Shown: positions 48,075 to 60,392 of the stretch, in pieces
Layout of the letters: every line of letters begins with the position of its first letter
How positions within the stretch are numbered: position 1 is the stretch's first letter
NCBI GenBank assembly: GCA_028023455.1
Contig: JAQFVV010000020.1
Span: forward strand, 11,446,385-11,510,384
Direction of reading: 5' to 3'
DNA from: Epiperipatus broadwayi
Taxonomy: Eukaryota; Onychophora; Udeonychophora; Euonychophora; Peripatidae
Length of the DNA stretch: 64,000 nucleotides
Notes under the pieces: model-generated
What the model saw: only the letters and a program-made list of their open reading frames with translations
The model's database searches: none
What the model was told of the DNA's origin: nothing
Program-made: the position numbers and the translations under genes

Positions 48075-50345
48075 TACTTTAAGTATGTTCAAATACATAT
48101 GTTTGTAAGTAGATCAATTCAATCACAATAATGAGTTTGTGTAAATAACTACATGCAAATTATTAAATTTGCTAATGCTGCATTACTTAGATATAGAATA
48201 TTTTGATTGCTTTTGAAATAATGATAACTGAATTCAAGGTTGCATATGCATTTATATAATACACCAGTGTGAATTAATATATAAATAACCTTTGATATTC
48301 CTAGTTTAGAAAATTATTCACTTATGGTTATGCACCTTTTTATGATTTAAGAAATATAAATCAAAGATTTTAATTCTATATATGCACAAGTTGTAATATT
48401 ATGCCCATACCTTTAAAGATAAGCTTGTTAGCCATATACAGATATTATCATGTCATATGTGCTTCCCCTAGATATAAAAAGTTTTATTCAGTTGTGTTTA
48501 TGGGATAGCTGGCTTTATGGTTAAAAGGATGAACTTTTGTTTTATTTTATAAATGTATGGTCCAGTGCTCCTTGTAATTCTGTTAGTGAATTATGTCTAT
48601 AAGATATTTTCATCTTAGTGCTTATGTTCATACAGCATGGACAATATCAGTAAAAGTTGTGATGATTTAGAAAATTAATATATATATTTTTTGATACTTA
48701 GAATTAATTATGAAAAAGAAATTGCTTTCAGGGATATGGGTCTTTCAACCCTAAAACATCCACATCCACACATCAGCTATAACCTCATCAGTGCAATAAA
48801 ATCATAGCATTAGTGAGTTGTCAATTGGGTCTAACATCTAGTTAATATTATGTCATGCTATCAGGCTCAGTTCATTTTAATACTTGTGATATCAATATTA
48901 TATGTTTAATCATGGATTAATGATTTATTTTTGTTGTAAGTTAGTATGAAGAAATAAATTTCCAAAACACTCCTTTTATTAAAGTTATCTTTTCTTTGTA
49001 CTTCATTAAGGTTTCATTCCTTTATAGATCAGAAAGAATCATAAACTGCTGATCTATGCCGGACATAATTTGATTGTGTAACGATGGTAGTTAAATGAAA
49101 GAGGATGATTAATTGTTAAATAATGTGATAATGTTGAACGAGACTAAACCATCTTCCAACTGTATGAAGAATATTGCAGTAAGACAATATTTACATTTGT
49201 AATATCTCTGCTCGATTTTATCCACCTAGCGGTCACAGTAGGAACAAATTATTAGACTGAATTAACTCCTGACCGTTACAATTTATATTTAGAAAAGTTT
49301 TTAAATATTTAAAAATAAAATATAATAAAAAAATTAAACTAATTCTGTAATTTGCTTATTAGATCCTTTCTGATGAATTTATTATTTATTTATTTTTAAT
49401 GACAAATAAAACATGTGTTTTTGTTTGACTTATGTCATAATAAACCATATACAAATTCAAATGTTAGCTATTAATATAATTCATTTATTTATTTATTTGA
49501 GATAATTAGTAAATACTGTCGAGTTAGTTTAAAATTACATTTGGTCTCAATTATTTAACATAATTTTCATGTGTAAAGGTAAATTACACTGTACATACAC
49601 ATAAATATGTGCGAAGATATATGAATTTTTCCATTCGTGCGTATCTAATTACTTATACACACACACACACACACACACGTGATGCCAATTGATAGTAAAC
49701 GAAACTTATAATTCAGAATAAACATTCCGATGATTTGATAATATGCATAAACAAATTTTAATGTAACATTGGATTAACTATGTTTTTTAAACTTCTAGAA
49801 AAAATGTTTTTTTGTTGTTGTTGTTGAAAAAACAAACAAGTTTAGTTTAAAAATATTTTTAAATAATTGTTTAAAATTTTTTTAAACAACAAATTTAATG
49901 ATGGCATCAACATAAATCGTAGCTCTTCCATCTACAAAGACGCGTTCAAATCCGGACTGGTTAAACTTGAAATTGTTAAAGTTCTAATTAGACTTAGGAT
50001 TTTTCTTTTAGATAGCAGACCCATGGTCAGCACATGATCATTCACTAATGATCACTAAATGTATATCTAGTTTTTCATAGCTAGAGGATAAACGAAAGAT
50101 GGTTAACAACTCAAACGCTGAGCGCCCTGCAATTGATAAGTCTGAGGATTAATATCTTCTTTTTCATTATTGTGTTGGTTGTTGGAGGGGCAGTGGCGTT
50201 ATAAGGACTATTTAATGTATTTTATCGTAGTTTAGTATTATTAATAATACTTTATATCCCCTCCTCTTCTCTTAAAAAAATAAATAAAAAGAAGCAATTT
50301 GGATAATTTAAAAATCATTTTAAACATTTACTTTAATTGTATTTA
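48075..50345. other. AT-rich, no gene
   Basis: AT-rich with a (CA)n tract at about 49661-49678. The patch at 50090-50230 is slightly more balanced but unrecognised. Confidence 0.5.
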
Positions 50346-50375
50346 TATATTATTGGATGGCTCATTTGGTTAGAG

Positions 50376-50842
50376 CAGGGGTCCCAACCCTATGCCCGCG
50401 GGCACCATGGCGCCCGCAGACCATTTTATGTGTGCCCGCCGCTATCCGAACACGATAAAAAATTATTTATCTGATACAAATAAATTTAATTTTTGAATTT
50501 TTTTTTATGAATTATTGTATTGTATTGTAATCAAATTGTAGGGCATACTATACTTTTACAGCGTAAAAATATCAATTATATGTTAAAATTTTATTTTTGA
50601 AATAAATATTTTTTTGTACATTATGTGTATTATTAACAATATCCAACTATAAATTTACATGTGATGTGATGTGATGTAATGAACTGTGGCTTCTCCGTAA
50701 ACGAAGTCAAGAATATCTCAGCAATTATGTCCAGATAAAAAATAAATGGTGCCCGCCACCTAGCTGAAAAAATAAATGGTGCCCGCCACCTGGCCGGTAT
50801 TATGGAATGTGCTCTTAAATGCAAAAAGGTTGGGGACCCCTG
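50376..50842. mobile_element. hAT non-autonomous element with perfect 8-bp target duplication
   Basis: The ends are CAGGGGTCCCAACC and GGTTGGGGACCCCTG. The octamer GGTTAGAG occurs at 50368-50375 and 50843-50850. It is 467 bp, has no transposase, and contains a repeated segment AATGGTGCCCGCCACCT (twice within 50740-50795) and a nested LINE 3' end. Confidence 0.92.
50640..50735 (-). pseudogene. LINE 3' end nested inside the hAT element
   Basis: Minus strand: CATAATTGCTGAGATATTC, TTGACTTCG, GGAGAAGCCAC, then ACATCACATCACATCACATG: the same 3' UTR and tail as at 32.8 kb. It is either a nested insertion or sequence captured by the hAT element. Confidence 0.75.
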
Positions 50843-51124
50843 GGTTAGAGTGTTATCTTAAAATTCAATTTTCCAGAATCTAAGGGTCCAGGTTCGATTC
50901 CCTTGCTAGTACTGTTACTCGTCAGGCCAGACCTGAAGAAAAGAGGAGAATATTACCACTCAAAACATCATATACTAACCTGTGTGCCATTACTAACAGT
51001 TGAATGTATTTGGAATATTTAAATAAAGTTAATTTTTTCTAAAAGACATTCAATACTTATGGAAGTAATCCGCTTTATAAATACAACTAAAATGCCATCA
51101 TTACGAACTTTCAGGAAAACATTT

Positions 51125-53805
51125 ACCTCAGTGTTATTGTCAGTATCTTATATACATACATTTATTTATCGGATCTTAATTTAACGAGATTAATTGGGTC
51201 ATTAAGGTTTGAATCAGCAAGCGCATTCAGTATTTTCCTATTACAAACAAATAAGTAGTACACATATTTATAATCTAATTATATATATCTTAATGAGTGT
51301 TTGTATTCACAAGTGATGAACAATAGTTATCCTTTGATCAAAATACTCTGTCACTTAGCACCCGCAGCCTGTCTGTGAGCAGATAATTTAATACATATAT
51401 ACAAAAACACATACTATGATAATGGCTGGAATTGACTACGTTAATTAAACTTTATGATGTTAGTATAAATTGAACCATTATGCTACAGATTCATTGTAAA
51501 AATAAACTATCATATTTGTGAATATATGTATATTTACCAAGATAATACTATATATAGCTAAATAAACGTATGTATAAATATAAATACGTATAAATTGAAT
51601 ATATATATAGACAAATGTTTACATTATATATATATATGCATATTTACATATAAACATAAATGTGCATGAAAAAGAGTATATTTATATAACATTTACAAAT
51701 ATATATATATGTGTGCATGTATGTATGTGCATATCATTTCAATCTCATTTTTTACTATAATTTTTTTTTTATTAAAAAAATAAATATGACAGACTTACAC
51801 ACAAAACATTTATTTTGTGTGTTAGTTATTAATTTTAAAATCTGAACAAATGAAGATAAAAATTTGACTAAAAAAAAATCACAACATTACATAAATAATT
51901 TATAATAAATTTTATAAATGGATAGAGGATGGCATGAATGGTGACTTCTACCAACAGTGACATCGCAATATTCTATTGCCTAATTAAAATGTAGCATAAC
52001 ATAGTAAAAACAATAAACCTTTAAATAACATACCGCCAAGTAGAATTGAGCCAACACACCTTTAAACAGAAATAATGAAAGTGAAGGCAATTACTCATCA
52101 GTCTTTTTATTTGTGAAATTTTAAGGTTTTCCTTTTTTGTTTTTCAATTAACCTGCTCAGATAAGCAATATTTAGTTTTTAAAGAATTGATATAAAATAA
52201 AATTTTCATAAAACTTCAGTTTTAACAATATTAAAACAAAATATTGCATATTACCAGAATTGTAAACGATAAAAGAGGGTGGTAAATAAAGCATTGTGTA
52301 ATAGTAGTAAAGAACATGGATGATTTAGTATTATATGGTAAAATAAAAATATCTAAAAAAAAAAATAAGGCCAAGAAAAATAGTGATTACCTTAAAAACT
52401 AAGAAAAAGAAGAAGAAAAGAATGTCAATATCCTGAAAAATGATTACTTTATTATTTGTTCATAATTTTTAATTTATGATGTCTAAGTTTTTAAATTATA
52501 TTTTTATTGATAATTTCATTATATTCTTCATAAAATTCTGATTCAAAGCATATATGATATTTTTTATCTGAGATAATTCTTTACTTCAAAACAAATAGGA
52601 ATGGGAGATTACTTTATTTTTACTTGTACCCAAGAAGTTAAAAAGCCTTAAAGTGTCTATAAAAAATATTTCTCTCATAATAAAAGATAAAAAAAATGTA
52701 ATCAAATTATAATTATTATAAATCACATATGAAATTATCTTTAACAAATTATAATTTTAAAAAAATAATTAAATCTGCAGAGTAATAAAATGACCAGTTG
52801 ATATTACTTATCACTATATATGCAATAAAGAAGTAAAAAAGAGTATAATATTAAATTCCAAATAAGATCACCATGGTAATGTGCATATGTATGTATATCA
52901 TAAAACTATAGTGTGTATATATGTAAACATCATAACAGCCTTTCTGCTAAATCTATGAAAGCTTGATAGCCTAAAACACAAGCTGCACTACAAATTTGAG
53001 CTCTAAGTTTTCAAATTCACAGTCAAAGCTATTTTGATTTAGACTTTTGATAAGTCAATCTTGCCAAAAACAATATCTTTATATTGAATAATAATAACCA
53101 ATACAGAAAATATGACAATGAAAATAACATTCATCCAAATGATGAAAACAGTTTATAAGTTTAGAATCTGTAAGAATTTCTCATTTCAAGGGGCAGTCAA
53201 AGATTTTTAGGGGAAAAAAAATATGTAGGTGATATATAATTCTTTTTTATATAATTTCACATTTAGAAGTAATTGGTTTTTATTTTCACAAAAAAAGTTT
53301 AAAAATTCTAAGGGGCATATTTATAAAAAAAAAAAAAACAGTCTGCTAATATTTAAACTCTTTCATGGTTTAAGTTTTCTGGATGGTGTTATCGTTCATA
53401 CTATTTAATATATAAATACGAAATATTAAATATATTATTTCATACTATTGAATATTGTTAATTAATAAAAGTTAACACTTTCCATACATTTTGTTTACCA
53501 ATTGGCTAAAATAATCAACAATGAAGCTGGCACAGAATCTTAATAAAGAAGGCAATCATACAGCCCTCAAATGTAAAATGAAGTTAATAAAACAAAATTA
53601 ATAAACACAAAGTTAGTAAAACAAAGGCAGTAAAACAAAAATCAAAACAAAGTTAATAAAACAAAAATTAATAAAAATCAAATTAGAATATGGAAAAATT
53701 ATTAAATAATATTTAAAAGCAAAGTTCCAAAAAGGAATAAGTTGTAAATAGAATCTTAGGGGAGTTAATAATTCAGTTCCCATTTTATGCTGGTAATAAC
53801 GGAAA
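51125..53805. other. AT-rich, no gene
   Basis: Simple AT and TATG-rich tracts (51590-51730), many homopolymers, no coding or RNA signal. Confidence 0.55.
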
Positions 53806-53811
53806 TATAGG

Positions 53812-53950
53812 CTTATTATATACCTGTATCTAATATATAGGGTATATGAACACAGACTTTCACACAACCCACCACTCACCACTCTATCTCATATCACTGA
53901 TACACTTGAACACATATAAGTCGAAAAGATAAATAATCACCAATATACGC
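53812..53950 (-). repeat. HHR-1 repeat, truncated within the ribozyme
   Basis: The minus-strand family block is present from CCTGTATC to CACCAATATACG and then stops at 53949-53950, within helix III of the hammerhead. The core is absent. Confidence 0.75.
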
Positions 53951-53954
53951 TGGT

Positions 53955-54870
53955 AACTAAAACAAATAATGTTTTTTAAATTTACTATAACGCAGAATAA
54001 TAAAAATATTTTTCATTATTTGTAATATCTGTCACCATGTGAAAATCGGACTTTCCTTAGAATGGATTCAAGTAATTTATAAAAACAAACAAACAAACAA
54101 AAAAATCAAAAATTGATAGCTCACAAATAATATTTAATAAAAATTTACCGTTAAAATATCACCATTATTATTAATAAAATCAATAACAATAAAACTCCTT
54201 TTTCTTCTTTTAAAAATATGGTTCCAAAACTGATCTTTCATATATAAATCCAATAAAAATATTGACCTCTTTTTCTCTTTTTAAAAACTTTATTTATTCA
54301 CATGAATCCATATATATATATACTTCAAAAATACATTATTTTCATCTTTCCTACATTTCAACTAGGAGCTACAATATATAAAAGGCATATTTTGCGGGTT
54401 CATCCGTGTTAAAAAATTTAAATATTGATATACCGATGTTTCGACTTGATCACACACACACACACACAAAATACTTTTAATTATAAATATTTTTTAAAAA
54501 TAATTTGTGCTATTTAAAATCTTTTTTTGTTGTTGTTGAACATTCTGCAAAACAATAGATAAAGACATAAAAATGCAGATATGTTTCCAACTGGAAACAA
54601 GGCAGCAATTAATACCACTGAACACCGGTTATTTCTTCAATTTATGAATCAAAAAGTCATTGTAATAAGATGTATTACTTTCAACAACTAACACAGCATT
54701 TTAGTTTTGGATAAGATGTTGAAAATAATACCACATTTTTGGAAGGACTTCAATACAATAGCAGTCATTAATTTCATAGGCAATGTATAAACTAAGATCA
54801 TTAACATAATTCTTAATCTTACATGAAAGAAAATCTGCTCAAAACTCACTACAAACACCAAAGTTGCAAA
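53955..54870. other. AT-rich, no gene
   Basis: A (CA)n tract lies at about 54451-54468. Otherwise featureless AT-rich DNA. Confidence 0.5.
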
Positions 54871-54879
54871 AGAACTTAC

Positions 54880-54968
54880 GTCATGGAAAACCATATTTGA
54901 TCTAACCAAAAAAGCATGATTTATAGAAGTTGTCTGTGATAATATTGAAGAGCTTGGAATTAATGCAG
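54880..54968 (-). CDS. Candidate host-gene exon, 89 nt (unidentified protein)
   Basis: On the minus strand a pyrimidine-rich acceptor (TTTTATTTTCTTCTTTCAG) precedes, and a strong donor GTAAGT follows (complement of 54874-54879). The enclosed 89 nt translate, after two bases, as ALIPSSSILSQTTSINHAFL and then VRSNMVFHD without stops, ending on a codon boundary. Composition is less AT-biased than the surroundings. I do not recognise the protein. A single exon in 64 kb would fit a gene with very long introns. It could also be chance, since splice-like motifs are common in AT-rich DNA. Confidence 0.35.
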
Positions 54969-55334
54969 CTGAAAGAAGAAAATAAAATTGACACATCTGT
55001 AGAAAAGAACTTGAGCATAAAAAAACTGAAGGAATTAATTTTATATCATGCGACCATGAACAGTATAAAGTCAATGAATGAGACCTTGTAGGAAGTACAA
55101 AAAGAAAATTGAAGGATAAAGTTAATCAACTATTCTAAATATTTTTCTTAGAAATCCTTGGCCATCAACAGGATTTAGAAAACAACAATAGACTCTTACA
55201 AATAGATTATAAAAAAAGAACAACATTAAGCTAAATGTTTTTTTTTATCTTTTTAACATAGATTTAAGTTACATTATCCTACATATGTACATATTTTAAG
55301 TGCATACATGTATAATACACACACATTTTATATA

Positions 55335-55590
55335 TAGAGCTTGCAAATAAGCTCTTAACAAGCATTGCAGAATATCCCCAACCCCAGACCAGTTTCTGCT
55401 ACTGACTTCTTCAGTGAGGTGTTAGGATGTTCAAGCATTAGTGAGGTTCTAGGATATTCAAGCATTAATACTTGAATATCCTAGCATCTCACTGAGTAAG
55501 CCAGTAGCAGAAACTGGTCTGGAGTTGGGGATATTCTGCAAAGCTTGTTAAGAGCTTATTTGCGAGCTTTATATATAACATTTGTAATGC
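55335..55590. repeat. HHR-4 foldback (inverted dimer)
   Basis: Arms of about 115 bp (GAGCTTGCAAATAAGCTC... at 55337 against ...GAGCTTATTTGCGAGCTTTA at 55550) contain one hammerhead each. The flanking GTCATGTGACATCTGACTT resembles the HHR-3 end, so HHR-3 and HHR-4 are probably related subfamilies. Confidence 0.85.
55370..55432 (-). ncRNA. Hammerhead ribozyme motif (HHR-4)
   Basis: Minus strand: CTGAAGA (complement of 55408-55414, A at tolerant N7), GAAA (55393-55396), CTGGTC with GUC triplet. Inner stem I is ACCTCA/TGGGGT, then an internal loop, then ATCCT/GGGAT. Stem II is weak (only two clear pairs). The opposite arm has CTGAGTA and is probably dead. Confidence 0.55.
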
Positions 55591-55594
55591 AAAC

Positions 55595-56570
55595 TTATTA
55601 AATTAGGTCATGTGACATCTGACTTGATTTTTTTGTAATACACACATAGTGCAGTTTACAGATACATATATTGTACATTATGATTTTTTTTAAAAATATT
55701 CTGTATACTAAATTAAGTGGTTTGTAATACAATATTCACAATTTATGGTATAATTTTTATCCACAGGAACAAGCTAATTTTTTCCCCATAGAAAACCATT
55801 GTAATCCTTTGCTTTTTGTATATTCTTGTTTTAAGATGGGTTTTGGAAACCTATTATCCTTGCTAAATGGGATAAATATATGTAGATATATAAATGATCT
55901 AATGACTCTGAGAATTTATTAATAAATTAAGCAAACTAATCCGATCATAATAAGCAGATATCACAATTATCAGTCCAGAAAATCCTAAATATATATATAG
56001 TGAAATCTTCAGCCCTGGGGCCAACCCTGGCCCTCGAAAATTTTTAATATGGCTACCAGAAATTTTCAAAGACATATATAAAATGGGCCTGCATAAAACC
56101 TCTCTTTAAATACTTATATGGTTATAATATTGAATTAAGAGATATAAAATAAAATATTTACCCTTTCAACTGTCAGTGATGTAATATTCCAACAAATTAT
56201 CTATATTGTGTGATCTATCTAACTGAATATCTACTCTACAATGCTGAGAGCATTTTGCTTATTTTTATAGTGATTTTTGCAAACTAACTTTATATTCTCA
56301 AAAATTAAAATTTTATTTTGCTTTATTATTATTATTTTGCATTTATTTATTTATTTTTATTGTTAAGACAACATTGAGTAAGATAACAAATTTATACAGA
56401 AAATTGTGTATTTCAATAGAAATGAATCAATGCATTTTTTTTTTATAGAATGAAATAATAAATTACCAAGCCTCATATGTCTGGAACTTATTTCAGTTAA
56501 TAAAGAACACTATTTATTAATAATTTGATTACAAAAAATTTGTTGGGCAAGAAATAAATATTGAGATAGC
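55595..56570. other. No recognised gene
   Basis: AT-rich except for a patch at 56008-56045 (GCCCTGGGGCCAACCCTGG) that resembles a DNA-transposon end, but no partner end is found. Confidence 0.4.
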
Positions 56571-56574
56571 ATTT

Positions 56575-56725
56575 AAGAATCTCTATCTTGAAAACCACTC
56601 CTTAACCTCAGACCAATGGTTTCATGCTTGTTAGAGTAAATTAGCAGAGTTCTTTATTGTTTTTTTATTTACAAGCTTATAAATTGAGTCATGTGATATA
56701 TGACTGATTTTTTTGTTGAATATTG
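56575..56725. repeat. HHR-3 fragment with inverted junction
   Basis: 56578-56627 is the 3' half of the hammerhead region on the minus strand (CATGAAACCATTGGTCTGAG). It is fused to plus-strand HHR-3 distal sequence (GTTAGAGTAAATTAGCAGAG through GTCATGTGATATATGACTG). Confidence 0.75.
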
Positions 56726-57127
56726 AAATAGAAAAATTTAAAAGGAGTTTCATCAAGTGGCTGACGTGTTTCATAAAAAGCCCAAACGAGTCAGCAAATT
56801 ATAATATTATTTTTTTTGAAAATAAAGCAGAAACTTTTCAAACCCATTTTCTGAAGGGGAATTTATAATCTGTCCAGAACATAAAAAGAAATTCGGGAAT
56901 ATAAATATGTCACAAAGAATAGTTAGAAACAATTTGGAAAAGTCGTTATTAAGTGTGGAACAGTTAGTAATAATAATGTTACTTAAAAAAATATGACCCT
57001 CATTTAAAAAAGGCAAGTTGAAATTGGCCCTCCAACTAAAAAAAGATTGACAGTTAATTAAATGATTGATCAAATACAGCGGGCTAATTTTTAAGTTGAT
57101 AATTTTGCATGGTCTGCGAATGATATT

Positions 57128-57174
57128 GTAAATATTCCAGATGGCCCTTGGCAGAAAAAAGTTCTCCATCCCTG
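57128..57174. other. Possible hAT terminus
   Basis: Ends GCAGAAAAAAGTTCTCCATC, CCTG, which in reverse reads CAGGGATGGAGAACTT, a hAT-like terminus. The opposite end was not found. The 120-codon open stretch at 56807-57169 (minus) runs right into it and is probably element interior, not a gene. Confidence 0.35.
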
Positions 57175-57384
57175 ATCTATAGACATATAAGAATATTAAT
57201 AAATAACTATGTAGTATTTATTAATGAATTAAGAATAGTAATAATTACAGATGTTATTACTGTAAAATCTTTAGTATTTCAAAAGTAAATTTATTTTTTA
57301 TTTTATAGAGAATTTTAACTACCAGAATTTATGTTTATTTAAATTAATCTTTTTTCCACTAAAATAACTGCTTATATTATTATT

Positions 57385-58310
57385 GAGTCAACATTGAGAA
57401 AGGTGTAAGACAAGGTGACTTCATATCTCCAAAACTTTTTACAGCAGTGCGGCAAGAAGTATTTTGTGGATTAAAATGGGAAACTAAAGGAGTGAAAGTA
57501 AATGGAGATTATTTAAGTCATTTAGATTTCGGAGATGATGTAGTTGTTTTTGCAAATAATGCTTCAGAGCTGCAGGAAATGTGCAGGAATTATCAGATGA
57601 AAGTAGGAAAGTAGGACTAAAGATAAATGTTAAAAAGACTAAAGTAATGTTTAATCGATTTGCTCAAAATATGAAAATAAAGATTGATTGTGATGAATTA
57701 GAAGTTAACAGTTACAAATACCTTGGTCAGATTTTTAATACAGGTGGAAACATAATGGAGGAAATTAATCATAGAATTAAACTTGGTTGGAGTGCTTTTG
57801 GTAGAAATAACTTGATACTAAAAGGAAATATGCCTATGTGTTTGAAAAGGAAGGTTTTTAACAAATGTGTTTGACCAGTTCTTATTTATGGATCTGAGAC
57901 TTGGACACTTAATAGAAGAGCAATACAGAGACTTCAGACCACTCAAAAAAGTATGGAGAGATGTATGTTGGGAGTAACAAGAAGAGATCGAAAATGCAAT
58001 GTATGGGTAAGAGAACAAACAGGTGTTAGTGGCCTCATTGAAAAAAATAAAATATTGAAGTGGAGTTGGGCTGGACATATTGCTAGAAGAGATGATAATA
58101 GATGGACAATTGAAATTTTAAACCAGATTCCAAGAGATTGTAAAAGACCGAGAAAGAGTCTACATGTGAGATGGATGGATGAAATAAGAAAGTGTGCAGG
58201 GGTGATGTGGAGAAGAGAAGCTAAAGATCGGAGAAGATGGATTAAACTTGGAGAGACCTTCATCCTGCAGTGGATTGATAATGGTTGATGATGATGATTA
58301 TTATTATTAT
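57385..58310 (+). pseudogene. RTE-type LINE 3' half, nearly open
   Basis: Begins within RT (VNIEKGVRQGDFISPKLFTA), then LDFGDDVVVFANNASELQ with the catalytic box FGDD (57528-57539, usual family form FADD). A one-base deletion sits near 57578. The downstream part is open from 57581 to 58288 except for one TGA at 57872 where sister copies read Leu. It covers KKTKVMFNRFAQNMKIK, YKYLGQIFNTGGN, GWSAFGRNNLILKGN, ETWTLNRRAIQRLQT, CMLGVTRRDRKC, WAGHIARRDDNRW and WRREAKDRRRWIKLGE. It ends QWIDNG, then a TGA/TTA triplet tail (58286-58312), the typical RTE 3' end. By family: endonuclease-reverse transcriptase of RTE elements; this copy is 5'-truncated and cannot move itself. Confidence 0.88.
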
Positions 58311-58314
58311 TGAG

Positions 58315-59180
58315 ATTTAATATTTATTTATCATTGAAAAAAAATAAAATTAAAAATATTATATGGGTTTATTTTACATCACAAATGGGCAATAGTTTTG
58401 ATCCTCTGTTAATTTGCCTTCAAAAAGATCTGCTGCATTTCTTTCCCTTTCTTTTTGTCATAACAAAATAGATAGTAAATATAAGTGGGTGAAAACAAAA
58501 GACGGAGATATGTCATTGGCAGATAATCATGTGAATCACGTGATAATGGTCTAAACTTTTTTTTTTTTTTAAAAAAAGTCTTTTAAAAAGAATGCTATAT
58601 AAAAACAACTAGATATTTTGTTTCTAGAGTAATTATTGAACAATAGTAAAAAAATATAATTTATTAATTTTCTGCTCACTGAACATGTTTTTTTTTTTTG
58701 CGTGTGCGTGTGGCAGTGATTGAGTTAATTTTTCATTTTTATTGGTTGCTAGTATCCTGACGTCAGATAAAAAAAAATGGTTTCTTGACTTTTTTGAATT
58801 ATAGAAAACTTTGAAAAACAGAAAGTGTTTATGTATATATGATTTTGGACAATTATGGCAAAAATTAATCTATTAAATTTTCCTCACAACGCTCTCCTCT
58901 CCTCTTTTTTTTTTTTTTTTGCACTAGTATTAATGCTTATTTTCCTTAACTGAATCTTCAACTATTATTTGAAACCTTTTAATAATTATTAAACGGTAAA
59001 CATGTTGATGATTCAATATTTTGTTTTCCTTGAGCAAATATTCAGATTCGCAATTTTTCAATAATGCCATAAATACTTATTAAATTCATCTTTGGGCTTG
59101 CTTGATTGATTTCTATATTTTATAGATTACATTTTATTTACTTATCTACTTTTTAAAATATGAATTTTTTCTATAGTACA
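58315..59180. other. AT-rich, no gene
   Basis: AT-rich with several T homopolymers. No feature is recognised. Confidence 0.5.
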
Positions 59181-59186
59181 GGCTTT

Positions 59187-59305
59187 TTCATACCTGCACT
59201 TATATATGTAATATATAGGAGTTTGAACTCAGACTTTCACATGATCCTCAACCATCCATACTATCTCATACTGCTGATACACTTGATCACACACATATCG
59301 AAAAG
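59187..59305 (-). repeat. HHR-1 repeat, fragment
   Basis: Minus-strand block CTGCACTTATATATGTAATA..GTTTGAACTCAGACTTTCAC..CTGATACACTTGATCACACA, ending at CGAAAAG before the ribozyme. Confidence 0.7.
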
Positions 59306-59782
59306 TTAAATTTTTGTAAAGCTTATCAATGTATACCTTTACACCAATTACGATGTACCTTTGTGCAAGGATATGCTATAGCAATCATCATCAAGTTGTG
59401 CCTATTATTTTGATTTACAATCGATTATTCAGTACAATGATTTAAAAAACAACTTTTTTTTTTAAAAAAAAAAGTTTTTCCAAAATGACAGCCTGTAAGA
59501 TTGATGATATGACAGGGTTGACTTCATTAAAGCTATATCCTTGAAAAATAATTATAATGTTCAACAAAAATTTTATTAACAATAAATAGTGATTACAAAC
59601 TAATAAAGGATAAATAAATGAATAAGTTGTACAATAATATGATTATAAAATGTTCTATTTGTCATCTGGCTAGATTATGTTATACTCTTATGTGGTTAGG
59701 TATATTGAAGAGATTCTGAGAACTTGTTTAATGGTATTAGCATTTTTAATATAAACATGAATATTTTCTTTTAGAATTGCCT

Positions 59783-59850
59783 ATAGTTGTCCCGGGTTAG
59801 TGGGTTCGCTTCCTGGCTGAAGCTATGACACATGAGAAAAAAAGGGTACA
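59783..59850 (+). mobile_element. SINE-B, 5'-truncated
   Basis: GGGTTCGCTTCCTGGCTG (B box), GCTATGACACATGAG and an A run match the SINE-B 3' half. Confidence 0.65.
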
Positions 59851-60114
59851 GTATAATATAGAGTTTATTCATTATCTTATATGCAACATTGTTTTGATGG
59901 CAGAATTAAAATACAATTAAATATATTTTATATGATTTTCATCGCTATCCTAGCAAGACAGTCATTGCTTTTATGTATGACATATTAAAAGTAAAGATTT
60001 TTATCATTAACCAATACAAAAAAAAAATGCCAATTTTCTTCAGTACATTAAGTAATCAAAAACATTAAAACAATCTAAGATAACTTTTTCTTATGCGTAC
60101 ACGAGCTACTTTCG

Positions 60115-60255
60115 ATCCAAAAATCCAAATGCACTGTTCTCAGATCCAAGGCTTCTCAGTGATGAAAGCTATAAGCTAGAAGTTAATCTGAGGATATTGG
60201 GATGAAAAGAATTGGAAAGGAATTGAAACACACAAGCTTCTAGTTAATGGCTCTA
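60115..60255 (+). repeat. HHR-2 repeat, partial, mutated ribozyme
   Basis: ATCCAAGGCTTCTCAGTGATG..AGTTAATCTGAGGATATTGG. The core reads GTGATGA and GAAG, so it is predicted inactive, although inner stem I TTCTCA/TGAGGA still pairs. Confidence 0.75.
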
Positions 60256-60392
60256 TTGTATACTGAAATTTACTATTCTTTAAACAAAAAACATATTTTG
60301 ATCATTTATAACAACAAAGTGTAATAAATTTTCAAATGTATATATTAAGAACTATATATTCATTGAATCAATTTTATGTATTAAAATTCTTA

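Larger units (their letters stand above)
50354..51120 (+). mobile_element. SINE-A split by a hAT insertion
   Basis: The tRNA-like head GGATGGCTCATTTGGTTAGAG (first part 50355-50375) resumes at 50843. B box GGTTCGATTCC is at 50891-50901, then GTCAGGCCAGACCTGAAGA and the family tail to about AATGCCATCATTACGAAC. Removing 50376-50842 plus one copy of GGTTAGAG restores a continuous A box to B box head. Confidence 0.85.

Noticed and set aside
54688-55074. 128-codon open frame on the minus strand as a whole gene
   Set aside because: Hydrophobic and AT-driven outside the central 89 nt; only the segment bounded by splice-like signals is kept as a candidate.
56008-56045. GC-rich GCCCTGGGGCCAACCCTGG as a transposon end
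   Set aside because: No matching inverted end or target duplication could be found.
56807-57169. 120-codon minus-strand frame
   Set aside because: It runs into a hAT-like terminus and has no recognisable domain; likely transposon interior.
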